The translations under genes were made by a program, and so were the position numbers. A stretch of 64,000 bases of DNA, from assembly GCF_015706575.1 (NCBI RefSeq), contig NW_024037065.1, forward strand, positions 5,022,001 to 5,086,000. Reading direction: 5' to 3'. This DNA is from Patiria miniata. Its lineage: Eukaryota; Echinodermata; Asteroidea; Valvatida; Asterinidae. This document shows, in pieces, positions 17,776 to 28,139 of this stretch (within the stretch, counting starts at the first letter, position 1; every line of letters starts with the position of its first letter). The notes under the pieces were generated by a model. That model ran no database searches and had not been told where the DNA came from. It saw nothing but the letters and a program-made list of their open reading frames with translations.

Positions 17776-20700
17776 TGACCAAAAGCCAGCGTGTTTATAC
17801 CGTCCGGTAAAATGTACCTCTTTGTGTCCAACGGACTCAACGATAGTTTATTTTGAGATACGGTGTAAAGGATGTGATTTTCCGACCTAATGTGAGTCAT
17901 GGTTTCATAATGAGATTTCTTGTTTAAGATGCAGTCGTAATAGTGTCGGTGTTTTAATTTCTTAGAGGTGACCGATTTTGTGACACCCTTGGCTTTTTTC
18001 AGGTTGATGTCAGCGGTTAAAATGGAGTACATTTTAGGTCTTATACAAACAACTTCTTTGACTATTTTACCTCCAAACTCGTCTTTAAATTTACCGATCA
18101 CTTTCTTATTGGTTGGGTCGTACAAAGGATGATCCGTCGGATAATTCGAAAGGTCGTATTGTTGCCCGTTTTGCTGCATATATTTGTATACGTCGTCAGT
18201 GTGCACTACGAGTACCAAACTGTCTGTATCTGTGTACATCAACCTGATTTTCTCTTTGTACTTGTCTTTCAAATGGTTGTAATAAAAATCGTACATCAGC
18301 GTCTTAGATAGATCCAAGATACTCACTCCGCAATAGATTGGTTTGTTTAACACGGTTTTAGTCTTGTACTTTTCGACAAATGACAATTTGCATTCTGAAA
18401 ATGACGTCGTCGTTTTGTAGCTCGGTTTCTGTATAATTTTTTGGTATTTATCTCGATCGTCATCGTTATTGTCTCTGAGCAGGTAACCGTTAATCCTGTT
18501 TCTGACGTTTTCCATCGTCTTACCAAACACGCTGTTATTCATCAGTTTAAAAAAGTCTTTCTCAAAATCAGAGGTCGCTTTTGTTCGGAGTTGCGTGTTT
18601 TTGTCTATGTAAGATGCCATCCAAGGAGCTTGTTTAAATTGCAGCACTCGATGTACCTTTTTAAGTTTCAAGCCGAGTTTGAGATACAACTGCAACGTGA
18701 CGTAGTGCAAAACATATTTTTGTTTAGGATTAAGGGTACACGTTAATTTTTGCACGTTGCTACTAGGCTCGGTAACCAATAACTCGTTTTGATAATCAGA
18801 CATCCATTCTTTTGGTATGACGATATTTTCTGGCGCTAGGGGGTAATCGTTGTGCAGGTCGTGGAGATTGTCCGGGTAATCGAGGTCTACTTCAAAGCAG
18901 TAACCGGTGTTTGATGTTTTCCTGAGAGATAATATCTTGGACTCGGTAAACGTTTTTGTAGACGCCCATTTAAAGTCTTTGTACGGCAGGTATTGACTCA
19001 TGGCCCAGCCGTACAGATTGTTTGCATCGAGGTAGGTGATGTAACTCGACGGCTCGTTTGGATTATGGTCGGGTAGGTATTTGTTGTTGGCTTTGTGGTA
19101 TCTCATACCACCCACGCTTGAGATACCACCTCTTTTTGCTTTTTCAAAAAATAAATGTTTGTCTACGTCTTGCAATAGTTCGAGTTTAATTTCCGAGTGT
19201 TTTAACAAGGCATCCCACGACAATCCTGGTGCTGTATAGTAATTAGCCGGATCTAACGCGTAGTTTGTAATGCACGTTTTCCTAAAGTTTTCAAATACGC
19301 ATGCCAGTAATAACGTATCGGTAGTGACGTACAAATCGTGATATTCCCCCATGTTTTTAACTTTAAACTCGTTCCACGTCAGTTTAGCTCTGTCGTAGTC
19401 CTCTCGTGTTATATTTTCGTCTTTTAGGCTGCTGTAAAATTGTTCGATGGGGGGTAGGCTGGTCTCTTGAAATCTGTCAAACGAGTCCATGTATTCGTAC
19501 GGATAAACTCCTTTTTGTAACAACGAGTCGATATTTTGACGATTAAAATGTTCTCTGAGTAGTTTAAACGACTCTCTCGGACAAGCTTTAGATAATCTAT
19601 CCAACGAAGACGCCATAAAATTAAACGAGTCTATAAATCGCATATTTCCGATCGAAAACGAAATATACTTTTCTGAATTTCTAGCGATAACTTGTATTTC
19701 CTTTTCATCGTACTCTGAAATACTCTGCATGATCAAGTGAGCGTCGTAATTTTGCAGATTGTGAAAGACGACCGGTATGGGGGTAAAACCTGGTTTAACT
19801 TGTAATTTTAGATTGCAGTAGGCGTGCGCGGCACCTCTATATCTACCCGTGACGTGGCAGTGATCTCTCACCTTTCTAAATTTGTTGATTTTCTTTTTGC
19901 AGTTGAGGCATTTAGACTCTGTAAATCCATTTTTGTTTTCGTACTGATGTTCTTTTATTTGTTTTTCTGTTTTTGGTTTTTTAGGTTTCTGGCACTGACA
20001 GTTGCTCGAGTAATTGGGATAAATTGGTTTCTCGCAAATCCAACACGTGTTTGTTGTATCATGATGTTCTTTAGCTCGCTCATTAAATTTCATGGGTTGG
20101 GGTTTTTTAAATATGCAATTTATGTCGCTTTGTATTTTTAACATTTTATGTACAAACGTTGATGCGGCATCTTTACCTCTATAAGTCTCTTGGTACGCAT
20201 TGGTGCCGTCGCATCTAACTACTACCAACGAATAACCGCTAGCTTTGTGAATGTTTGTCTTTTGCGTGTTATTCTTTTTATCGTTCGAGTTTCTTTCTAA
20301 TATCGATTCAAAGTCGGCGTAAACTACAAACGGTGCTTTTTGTTTAAACCTGTAGTTTTTAAATTCTAATATTGGCACATCGTTTTCGTCGACTATCCAC
20401 TCGTTATTTACATATTTTCGCTTAGCGGTAGGAAATACAATCTTTGACGGATGTGTATCTATACCGTTACAATCGGTCATGTGTCTATCTAATTTTACTT
20501 GCGTTCTATAATGACACAGGCACCTTCGACAAAAATATTTCTTACTTTTATGTTTTGTAACGTTGTAAATCAATCTCGAAAAATTATTTATCCAGCAATA
20601 GTGATGCTTGTCGCCCTCAGAAAACAAAAACAGATCGATAGGTCGTGACTCTGGTTTATAGTTTTTAGACACGTATAACGGATATATTTCCCCCTCATAA

Positions 20701-21710
20701 CCGTATACGTTTATCGTTAAATTATTTTGTCTTTCTATCTTTGGTATCTGGTCGATCGGTGTTGGAAAGTCTACGCCTTTAAATTTGAGTCCGTCGTCTT
20801 TGGTGTATACAACAGGTTCTTCTTTATGAATTTTATATTTAGGATCGTTTTTTATGTTATTTTTTACTTTATCCGTATACAAGCCAAGAGCAGCTCTCAA
20901 ACACCATCTCAAACACTCGTCGTCTTTGTTTTTAATGTTTATCATCGCTGTTTTCTGTTTGATACATTTTGGTAGGTCAATATAAGAACTACCTCTCACG
21001 GGGTTAAACCTGTTGATGTTGATATACAACGCCATTATCTTTTTTAAAACCCAACCCGATCCTTGATTCGTATACCTTTCATCCTTTTTAAATATCTGGT
21101 CGATGTCTTCTTTTAAAACCTGTTTTATTTGACTTTGATTTAAAACGACTCTCTGATCGGTAAAATGTGTAGCTTCGATCGTTTCGATCGTACCATCCGG
21201 TTTGGTTTTTTCGTATTTTATTTTGATTGTGAGCTCCATTTTTAAACCTCTCAGCTCTCTCAATTCTGACTTGATTTTATTTACAATTTGATCTTTGTGC
21301 GTATCAAAAAACTTGACTAAATCGTCGTTAAAAAGTCTAGGAATCAGTTCCCAGTTTCTAAAGTTGTTTCTAAATCTCCTCGTCGCTCTAAACTCAGCCT
21401 CTTGAAAATACTCGGGTTGCCTAGAGTTTTGAATCGCCGAGAGTAAATCTTTTTTCAAAAATCGACCCTTATAACCCGACGGGTTATATTCTAGATCATA
21501 ATCGTCTACAATCTGTTTGAGCTCATGTAGCTTCTTTTTCCTCAAGTTTCTAAATTGAGCTTCGTATTTTTTTATCCCGTTGATGTAGACTTTACGCGTA
21601 AGAGCAACATTTTGATCGTACGGTACATTATATCGCTGGACGTAATCGCGCAGCGTGGCTTTATTCCATCTAGAAAATCCCTTAACGATTGGCCTAATCA
21701 TATCCATCAT
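17739..21710 (-). CDS. Protein-primed family B DNA polymerase
   Basis: 1323 residues, uninterrupted. The N-terminal ~100 residues include a SAP-like helical part. Zinc-finger-like Cys/His motif at about 394-418. Exonuclease motifs: Exo I 'YADFESIL' (Asp466, Glu468), Exo II 'NLQNYDAH' (Asp656), Exo III 'YVTTDTLLL' (Asp798). Between Exo I and Exo II is an endonuclease VII-like zinc motif ('DHCHVTGRYRGAAHAYCNL', about 616-634). Polymerase motifs: A 'YLDANNLYGWAM' (Asp895), B 'KLMNNSVFGKT' (about 1056-1065), C 'MYTDTDSLVL' (Asp1161, Asp1163). All catalytic residues are present. The protein-primed subfamily is inferred from overall similarity to Polinton polymerases. It replicates the element. Confidence 0.95.
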   Translation of the reverse strand: MMDMIRPIVKGFSRWNKATLRDYVQRYNVPYDQNVALTRKVYINGIKKYEAQFRNLRKKKLHELKQIVDDYDLEYNPSGYKGRFLKKDLLSAIQNSRQPEYFQEAEFRATRRFRNNFRNWELIPRLFNDDLVKFFDTHKDQIVNKIKSELRELRGLKMELTIKIKYEKTKPDGTIETIEATHFTDQRVVLNQSQIKQVLKEDIDQIFKKDERYTNQGSGWVLKKIMALYININRFNPVRGSSYIDLPKCIKQKTAMINIKNKDDECLRWCLRAALGLYTDKVKNNIKNDPKYKIHKEEPVVYTKDDGLKFKGVDFPTPIDQIPKIERQNNLTINVYGYEGEIYPLYVSKNYKPESRPIDLFLFSEGDKHHYCWINNFSRLIYNVTKHKSKKYFCRRCLCHYRTQVKLDRHMTDCNGIDTHPSKIVFPTAKRKYVNNEWIVDENDVPILEFKNYRFKQKAPFVVYADFESILERNSNDKKNNTQKTNIHKASGYSLVVVRCDGTNAYQETYRGKDAASTFVHKMLKIQSDINCIFKKPQPMKFNERAKEHHDTTNTCWICEKPIYPNYSSNCQCQKPKKPKTEKQIKEHQYENKNGFTESKCLNCKKKINKFRKVRDHCHVTGRYRGAAHAYCNLKLQVKPGFTPIPVVFHNLQNYDAHLIMQSISEYDEKEIQVIARNSEKYISFSIGNMRFIDSFNFMASSLDRLSKACPRESFKLLREHFNRQNIDSLLQKGVYPYEYMDSFDRFQETSLPPIEQFYSSLKDENITREDYDRAKLTWNEFKVKNMGEYHDLYVTTDTLLLACVFENFRKTCITNYALDPANYYTAPGLSWDALLKHSEIKLELLQDVDKHLFFEKAKRGGISSVGGMRYHKANNKYLPDHNPNEPSSYITYLDANNLYGWAMSQYLPYKDFKWASTKTFTESKILSLRKTSNTGYCFEVDLDYPDNLHDLHNDYPLAPENIVIPKEWMSDYQNELLVTEPSSNVQKLTCTLNPKQKYVLHYVTLQLYLKLGLKLKKVHRVLQFKQAPWMASYIDKNTQLRTKATSDFEKDFFKLMNNSVFGKTMENVRNRINGYLLRDNNDDDRDKYQKIIQKPSYKTTTSFSECKLSFVEKYKTKTVLNKPIYCGVSILDLSKTLMYDFYYNHLKDKYKEKIRLMYTDTDSLVLVVHTDDVYKYMQQNGQQYDLSNYPTDHPLYDPTNKKVIGKFKDEFGGKIVKEVVCIRPKMYSILTADINLKKAKGVTKSVTSKKLKHRHYYDCILNKKSHYETMTHIRSENHILYTVSQNKLSLSPLDTKRYILPDGINTLAFGHYGGNCVSSGTT

Positions 21711-21791
21711 TTATATATATCAATATAATTTTTTTTAAATTTTTTTAAGAGGTCAGACTTTTAGATTTATAAGCAATCAGACTCACCAGCT

Positions 21792-22012
21792 GGACAGAGA
21801 GAGATCTTCAAGACGAGAGATATTAGTCCCCGGTTTTGGCGTGGGGCTGAGACTGAGATATTGGGAGGGAGATCATTGGGAGGGGGTGGGGGCGTGGCCA
21901 GAGGGTGGGAGAAAGGGGGAGGGATAAAGTCTGGTACCTGCCCCTCTCCCCATTGGCCCTGTACTACCCCCAGACCTATGGCAAAGTCTGGTATCCGCCC
22001 TTCTCCCCTACT
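21792..22012 (-). repeat. Right terminal inverted repeat of the 17-kb element
   Basis: Reverse complement of the left repeat: the outer 130 bp are identical, and the inner part differs by a ~12-bp indel and a few substitutions. It ends CCCCTACT. Confidence 0.9.
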
Positions 22013-22017
22013 CATTA
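22013..22017. repeat. Right target-site duplication CATTA
   Basis: CATTA directly after the right inverted repeat, matching 4971-4975. Confidence 0.8.
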
Positions 22018-25000
22018 GCATTTCCAATGCTTGGATGGTCATCGCATGGGTCTTCTGTCTCTTCAAACAACATTGCGTACAGAGGATCTTTATAGATCTC
22101 CACATCCTCAAACATGACATCACCCTCAAGCACACAACTGGCATCTTGGCACCATTTTTCCAGTGTTAGCTTCATGTCGGGCAAGTAGGGATTTAAGTCC
22201 AGAATACTGTCAACCTTTTCTACAGTTCTCCATTAGGGACCAATGACAACCTTGTCAATAATTATACCGAGAGCCCACAGCTCAGGTTTATAGACTTTGA
22301 CTTGCAAGTCTTCAGCAACAGCAGAGAGCAACCTGGTTTGGCCATTTCGACAGAAATTACAGAATGTCGTCTGCATGGTAGTACACAGCAGCAGCATCAT
22401 AGTACAAAATGTTGAATCTGTTCCCTTTAGACTGAAGTTTTATTTTCTCATTTTTGGCACTCAAAAAGGCTTGGAAGTTAGATGCTACACCTGATTCTTC
22501 ACATCCTCTGGGATGAAATGCCTTAACTGCAGCGCGTACAAGCCGAGCTGCTTCTGACTCGCTCGTTTCAAAAGCATATTTTGGCTTATAATTGTCCAAT
22601 GAGACGTCTTCAAAGATCGTGTGGACGTGTGCTTTGCAGTAGAAGTTAAACATCTTCACAAGACTGGTCTTGTTTGATGCTGAAAAATATCCCAGTTTTC
22701 ATTTACTTTTGGGAGCAACTTTTCTCGTAGGATTTCAACTTTTTCATTGAAGGTTGCTGATGTAGGTCCTTGGTCTGACAACCTGCTGTTTAGAGAGGTG
22801 ATCAGCTCCGCCACTTTCAGATCTTTTTCAGTATCGTCACTGGAAACGACGTCAGCAATATCATCTATGAGTATGACGGATTCAAAAGAACCTAAGACAT
22901 CACTGGTTGTGCCTCCTGAAAGTTCTTGCATGCCGAGCGTCAATGTCCTACCACTACACAGAAAATAAATGCTGAGTCATAAGACTCATTTAGGTGAGTC
23001 ATGATTTTGTCCGTGTAGTGAGACACTTTTGGACTTAAGTGAGTCATTGACTCACATGAAATGAGTCAAGTTACTCGGGCTGGAATAATATTTGGGTCTT
23101 TTGACTCATTTTGTGGTATTTAAATGAGTCACCATTTTGTCCGTGTAGTGACACACTCCCATGTGATAAACGAGTCCAATTAATCAGAATGGGATACATG
23201 TGAGTCATGTGACTTTTTTTTTTTTTTTAGCTGCGTCCTGTGCTGAAACACTGCGATGTGCATAAATCATCAAATTCGAAGACAGTTTACGCACAAGAGC
23301 ATTAGTAACACAAGTAAAAAAAAAATTAGAGGGCATATATACCTTGTTGATCACAAAATGCCTTTGCTCACTGCGCCTAACACTAGGCCTAACACAATGT
23401 AGGCCTAGTACTAACGTTAAACCTAGTGTTAGTTTTAAAAATGTGGCACTCTCCTTTTAACCGAGGGGTTCCACTAAAAAATGATTTGGGTAGAGCGAAT
23501 GTTTTCTGTTGTCTCACAAATATGAAATGTTTTATTTACAGTACAAATAGAGACAATATATATACAAATGATCAGGTACAGTATTTACAAAAAGAATTAT
23601 ATTAGGAACTTTGGTGAGTATATAAAAACAGAACTTTGTTGGGTATATAAAAACGACAGTCAAATAGGGAAAATAGTGTGGTGAACTGTCACTCCAAGGA
23701 TGGTATCTGAAATGTATAAAATCGATAAATGACTAATGAATTATGGGAATAACTGGTTTCCTTATTTGTAAATCAAAGAAAACTTTTTTTTATAAATACA
23801 TCAGTCAGTGAACAGAATGTTGCATAAAAAATGACTGTTGCATAAAAAGATTCAGGCATAAACAGCTTCAGGCATAAAAGAGTTAAATACGACGGCCGCA
23901 AGCCACTTTCGTAGTTTAGGCTTGGCTACACAGAGCAAACAGTGCTTGATAACAAGGAATTAAAAAACTACCGTGAATCGGGAAGATTGCATTCAATTAT
24001 TAACAACACGATAGCAGCGTTTAGAACATGAAAATACCTTAAATAAGAAAGAAAATGACAAAAGCTCTGGCTCCCACTACTACGCGACAAAAACAATGGC
24101 GGATTGATGCAAACAACGGGTTTCCTGTGCTTGCCCGCACGGGCTCGGGGATGACTCGGTGCCAGCTTGGTACTGAGTCATATGTCAAACCAGACTCATT
24201 TTCAAGGGACAAGTGAGTCAACAATAAACATGCTAAGTGGATCAATGCCCTTTTGACTCGCTACGTAAATTTGAATGATTCTGATGCGATGCATATGGTG
24301 TTAAATACGAGTCAAATTTACTATGACTCACTAAAATCGTCCAAAAGTGAGTCAAGAGACACAACAATTTGTTTGTGTGTAGAGAGCGTTACCTGAAAGC
24401 CCTTGTAATGTTGTGGAACGTACTTGTTTTATCTTGGTGAAGACAATTTCTGGGACTACTTTATTGCTTCTGCAACTTGTACTGCTGCAAGGTGTTTGGC
24501 TCCACCAGCATCGTACTTTTCAAGGCATTGCTTGGTAGTCTTTCAACATCTCTATTGCAAGTTTTTTCAGAACAGTAGAAATTACAGGGTTGATGGCATT
24601 CATGCTCACATTAACAGAAAGCAAATCCATAATTACCTCGCGAACTTCATTACTATACTTCCCTTAATAGAATGTTTCAATGTTTTCGTTTTCAAAAACG
24701 TCTGACAGCTGTTGAAGCTCTGTGGTTTTTTTTCTAATTCTTTGATCCGAAGCTGAAGTTCAGTTACAACTGGAATATTATCACGGCACCTGCTTGTCTT
24801 GTAAAAACTGAGCTTGTGTTGCAGCTGCACGTTATCACGTTTCAATTGATTAATTATGGCTTTTGCGTTGGTCAGTTCATTCATTTTGCCTCCAAATTTC
24901 TTTGTGTTGCTTCTACTCCCATTTTCAAATGTTCAGCATCTTGTCTGCTGGTGTCATTTTCTTTTTGCAATATTGAAATGCAGGCACTTTTTCGCTAGAG

Positions 25001-25632
25001 ACGTTTATTCACATTCTTTGAGTTCATTTTGCTTTGTTTAGATTTCAAGTTGATCAGTCTTGTTTGAGTTTCAGTGAGCAACTGTGATTTTACAATATAC
25101 TCTTTTTGAAGACTTAACAACTTTTTCTTTAATCTTCTTCATTAAGCGATTCAATTTGAATATTTATTTTGTCCATATCATCCAACAATTTTCATTTTTA
25201 GCTTCCAGGCATCGAAGATCATTTGACAAGATGCTGTTGTCTTGAACCGCATCCTGAGGTTTACGCTTCATGCATCGATTTTCGGCTTTGGCTGCAACAA
25301 GTTTTTGAGCGTATGTCTTTTCTTTCACAGTTGTTGCGCTCTCTAGCAGTCTCTCGTGGTTTGAGGATTTGTTTTGGAATTGCAAATGTGTTTTGCATGA
25401 AGATCTCTTTTGCATCCCTTTTCCTGTTGCTATTTAGGTCCCTAATCTTATTGTACACAAAAGTACATTTATTTTATATTGTTCTTTCATCAGCGCCTTC
25501 ATCTCGGATTTCAGGGTATTGTTCTCGTAGAGTCTCTGCGATACATTTTACTGTCCACTGGTTTCTTTGTTTCAACTCGACAGTGATGGAATAAATGTCG
25601 CCATTGGTGATACATGTCCATTGATCAGCCAT
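22018..25632 (-). pseudogene. 5' part of split multi-exon repeat-family gene
   Basis: A start 'MADQWTCITNGDIY' lies at 25632, followed by interrupted helical and coiled-coil sequence (25590-25160, 24884-24633) and an exon-like block (24630-24396, 'NVSMNAINPVISTVLKKLA'). The latter ends at a GTAAC donor. The next block begins after a TAG acceptor at about 22950 ('SGGTTSDVLGSFESVILIDD') and continues through 22659-22357 ('LQSKGNRFNILYYDAAAVYY') to 22018 ('EKWCQDASCVLEGDVMFEDV'). Several stops and frameshifts break it. I recall a multi-copy invertebrate family with this order of motifs but no function. The 17-kb element separates it from its 3' part at 4281-4975. Confidence 0.62.
22952..24382. 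mobile_element. TGAGTC-rich probable non-autonomous DNA transposon
   Basis: Left edge CACTACACAGAAAATAAAT and right edge (reverse complement) CTCTACACACAAACAAAT are related. About 20 copies of TGAGTC/GACTCA cluster in the outer 250 bp of both ends (22970-23215 and 24150-24360) and are absent from the middle. The motif 'TTTTGTCCGTGTAGTG', an inverted relative of the terminus, occurs twice internally (about 23010 and 23130). Clustered subterminal hexamers are typical transposase-binding arrays. The piece occupies most of an intron of the split gene. No ORF; no convincing target duplication. Confidence 0.5.
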
Positions 25633-27331
25633 TTCAGTGTTGGATGAATCTGAAATAAATTTAAAAGAAAAAGGCCAATTAAAATTGTAAAGTAATCTCT
25701 ATGTACATAATTATGTTAATTAATATTCAAGTAATATTAAATAGGACATAATGTACAATTTTGTTGTTTTGCAGAACTTGACCAAAATGTATTGACATGG
25801 TGGGGGGGGGGGGGGTCAATATTGGCCTAAATATTGTTAATTGGGAACTTTTTATTTTTTTGTAGAATAAATTTGTACATTATTGAAAGGCCTGAAATGA
25901 AATACATTTTCTAAAAATCCATAAGAAAGTCAATACAAAAGATTAAACTCAAATAATCTTACCTGCTTAATTAGTGGAACTTCCAAAACAAACAAGGATC
26001 CAACATTACCCAAAGCTGCCTGTTTGTTTGCTTAAAATACGATATATGAACTTTTCGACAGCAAGTGAAGAATGTTGTTTACCACAAAGGGGAAACAATC
26101 AAACAATTAGGCCCAATCTTTACAAAATAATGAGCATCAAAACAAAACAAAAATATTAAAAATGTCAGAAATCACAGGTGAAAACAACACTCGTCTCAAC
26201 AATAACAATTACCTGCAACAATAACAAAACCATAAAACAAACATTATGCCCTATTGAATTATTGAGAAAAAAAATATGTGTTTAAACTGTTGTTTATTTG
26301 AAAACGGAACTGGAAGACATTTTTGAATTTTTTATTTGAGAATCTGCGATTAACATCGACATACCGGCACGGCAGATCATTATCAATCAACTGATCACTT
26401 CATTGACAATTAGCAACAAATCTCGAAAATATTATTCCAAACCACATTGTCATAACTCTTCAAATAAACTGCAAAGTATTGGACAGAAAAGTTACTAAAT
26501 CCTCTTCTAACCTGTCAAATCTGACTACGATTGATGACAAAGTAGCCCGGCTCCGTTTTCGACTTTGCGATCAACACATTTTTGTGTGTGCAGATCGCGA
26601 TCACATCCAGTGCCCAGCGTACAGTCAGTTCCCTAATACAACGTGTATTCCTTCAGCGCGCATTGGTACTGGGAACTTGACCAAGAATTGACGAAAAGTT
26701 CCCGGATGGCAGAATTTGATGATGTCGCTTGGAACAAACTATTTTAAAAAGGGTGTACGCACGACTTTCGTTTAAAAATTCGCCTAGAATCAAAAATAAA
26801 ATGGAAGAATAAATATCACTTTTCAATATCAAAACCCAAACGAGTATAAAATACAAGACAGATGTGATCAAATATGTCACTTAAATGTACTTTTTGTCGC
26901 CATTTTCGAAATCCTTGGCCGATTTTTTCGTTTGACCCTCAAAATGTAGCCCATTAACCCCCCTTTCATACCCTGTATTTTTCGAAATGGTACGACCTTC
27001 GCAACCCGTGCGCCCGCTCCGGCAAAGGCGGGCCATGCGGAACTCGCCTCGGTAAAAACCGGGGCCGTTCACCCGCGTGCGTGGAGACCCAGAATTTCGT
27101 GACTTTTTCGCTCTTTCTTACTCCGTAACTTTGTTAATATTGATTGTATTGAATTGAAAATTTCAAAAAACAAGAGATGAGATATTCAGTAAAAATATGT
27201 GAGGTATATATCGTATGTTGGTGATCAAGTTTTGTAAATAATTGTTTTTGTATATTGTTGAGAAGTGCCGAACGCGAGTCGTCCGAACAAATTTGTGACG
27301 TCACTGAACAGCCTACTCTTATACAAACATA
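25633..27331. other. Gene-poor AT-rich stretch
   Basis: No supported gene. A G-run occurs at about 25802, and unassigned short ORFs are present. The stretch from 26880 to 27110 is more GC-rich but carries only a short minus-strand ORF with no recognised family. Confidence 0.5.
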
Positions 27332-27918
27332 GATATAGAATAAAAAAGACTATATCGGCAGCTCGTGCATACTCGCGGCCTTGCATAGAGGGTCACGTGC
27401 TGGAGGAAAGATACAAATTGCGCGCTAGACGTGACAAACGCAACGCTGTTGACACGCACTACGCGAGTTTATTTCTGTTACTGTACTTGAGACCTTCAAA
27501 TAAAAACAAAAGAGCATAGATAAGATTACACAGTTCACATAAATTTGAAACACCAGTCTACTCTTGTTTATTTCAATCAGTATCTCTTGAACATGAATGC
27601 TTATGATTATGAGCAGGGCCTACTTAGCTTTGGTTGTCTTAAAACAGGTTTATTTTGCAGAAAATAAACTGGTTATCCAAAATGAAAAGAAACCAACGTG
27701 TAATCGTGCGTGTACGCATCGCGTAAATACTTGGTACGCATTTCTAGCTTTGCACGCGTTGAGCTTGGTCACGTGCTGGAGGAAAAATACATTTTAGCTC
27801 CATTACTTTACGTTGATTTGTTGCGCGTCCACGAGAGACAACAAAATGTCGGAGATTTATCGCACAGTGAATGGTCGCGTGTGGAAGTGTTGCCGATCTA
27901 GTCTTTTTATTCTATATC
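27332..27918. mobile_element. 587-bp MITE with TA target duplication
   Basis: Termini GATATAGAATAAAAAAGAC and, inverted, GATATAGAATAAAAAGACTA match for about 28 bp, ending in ATCGGCA. TA flanks both ends, the signature of Tc1/mariner-type insertion. 'GTCACGTGCTGGAGGAAA' occurs twice inside (about 27390 and 27768). It has no coding capacity. Confidence 0.7.
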
Positions 27919-28049
27919 TATAAGTGCCGTATAACAATGCACACACACTGCATGTACATTGTACAACACGCGTATTACACATGTGTGTGCATGTATTGTA
28001 GAGCATGGGCATACATGTGGTGCAAAAGTTAGCAGTTCCGACTCAGATT

Positions 28050-28137
28050 CGACTCCAGGGGCGCGTGCGCATTCCTTACACTAACCCCTGGTCGTGATGA
28101 TGACGTAAATGACGCTGATTGACTATTCACAGCGTAC
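28050..28137. repeat. 88-bp dispersed repeat, copy 1
   Basis: Nearly identical to 42463-42550, same orientation and length. It contains the pair CCAGGGGCGCG and CTAACCCCTGG, which can fold back, followed by GATGATGACGTAAATGACGC. Confidence 0.75.
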
Positions 28138-28139
28138 CG

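Larger units (their letters stand above)
4976..22012. mobile_element. Polinton/Maverick (adintovirus-like) element, apparently complete
   Basis: A 17,037-bp element bounded by long inverted repeats and a 5-bp direct duplication. It encodes protein-primed family B polymerase, retroviral-type integrase, A32-like packaging ATPase, a probable capsid protein and about ten further ORFs. None of the 14 ORFs has a frameshift or internal stop. Polymerase plus integrase plus capsid genes within long inverted repeats defines the Polinton/adintovirus group of virus-like self-synthesising transposons. Genes are tightly packed from 6547 to 21710; about 1.36 kb of non-coding, repeat-bearing DNA lies at the left end. 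Intact ORFs and identical outer termini imply recent insertion. Whether it makes virions is unknown. Confidence 0.92.

Noticed and set aside
21767..22144. Minus-strand ORF crossing the right TIR
   Set aside because: It joins host pseudogene sequence to the inverted repeat; an accidental open frame.
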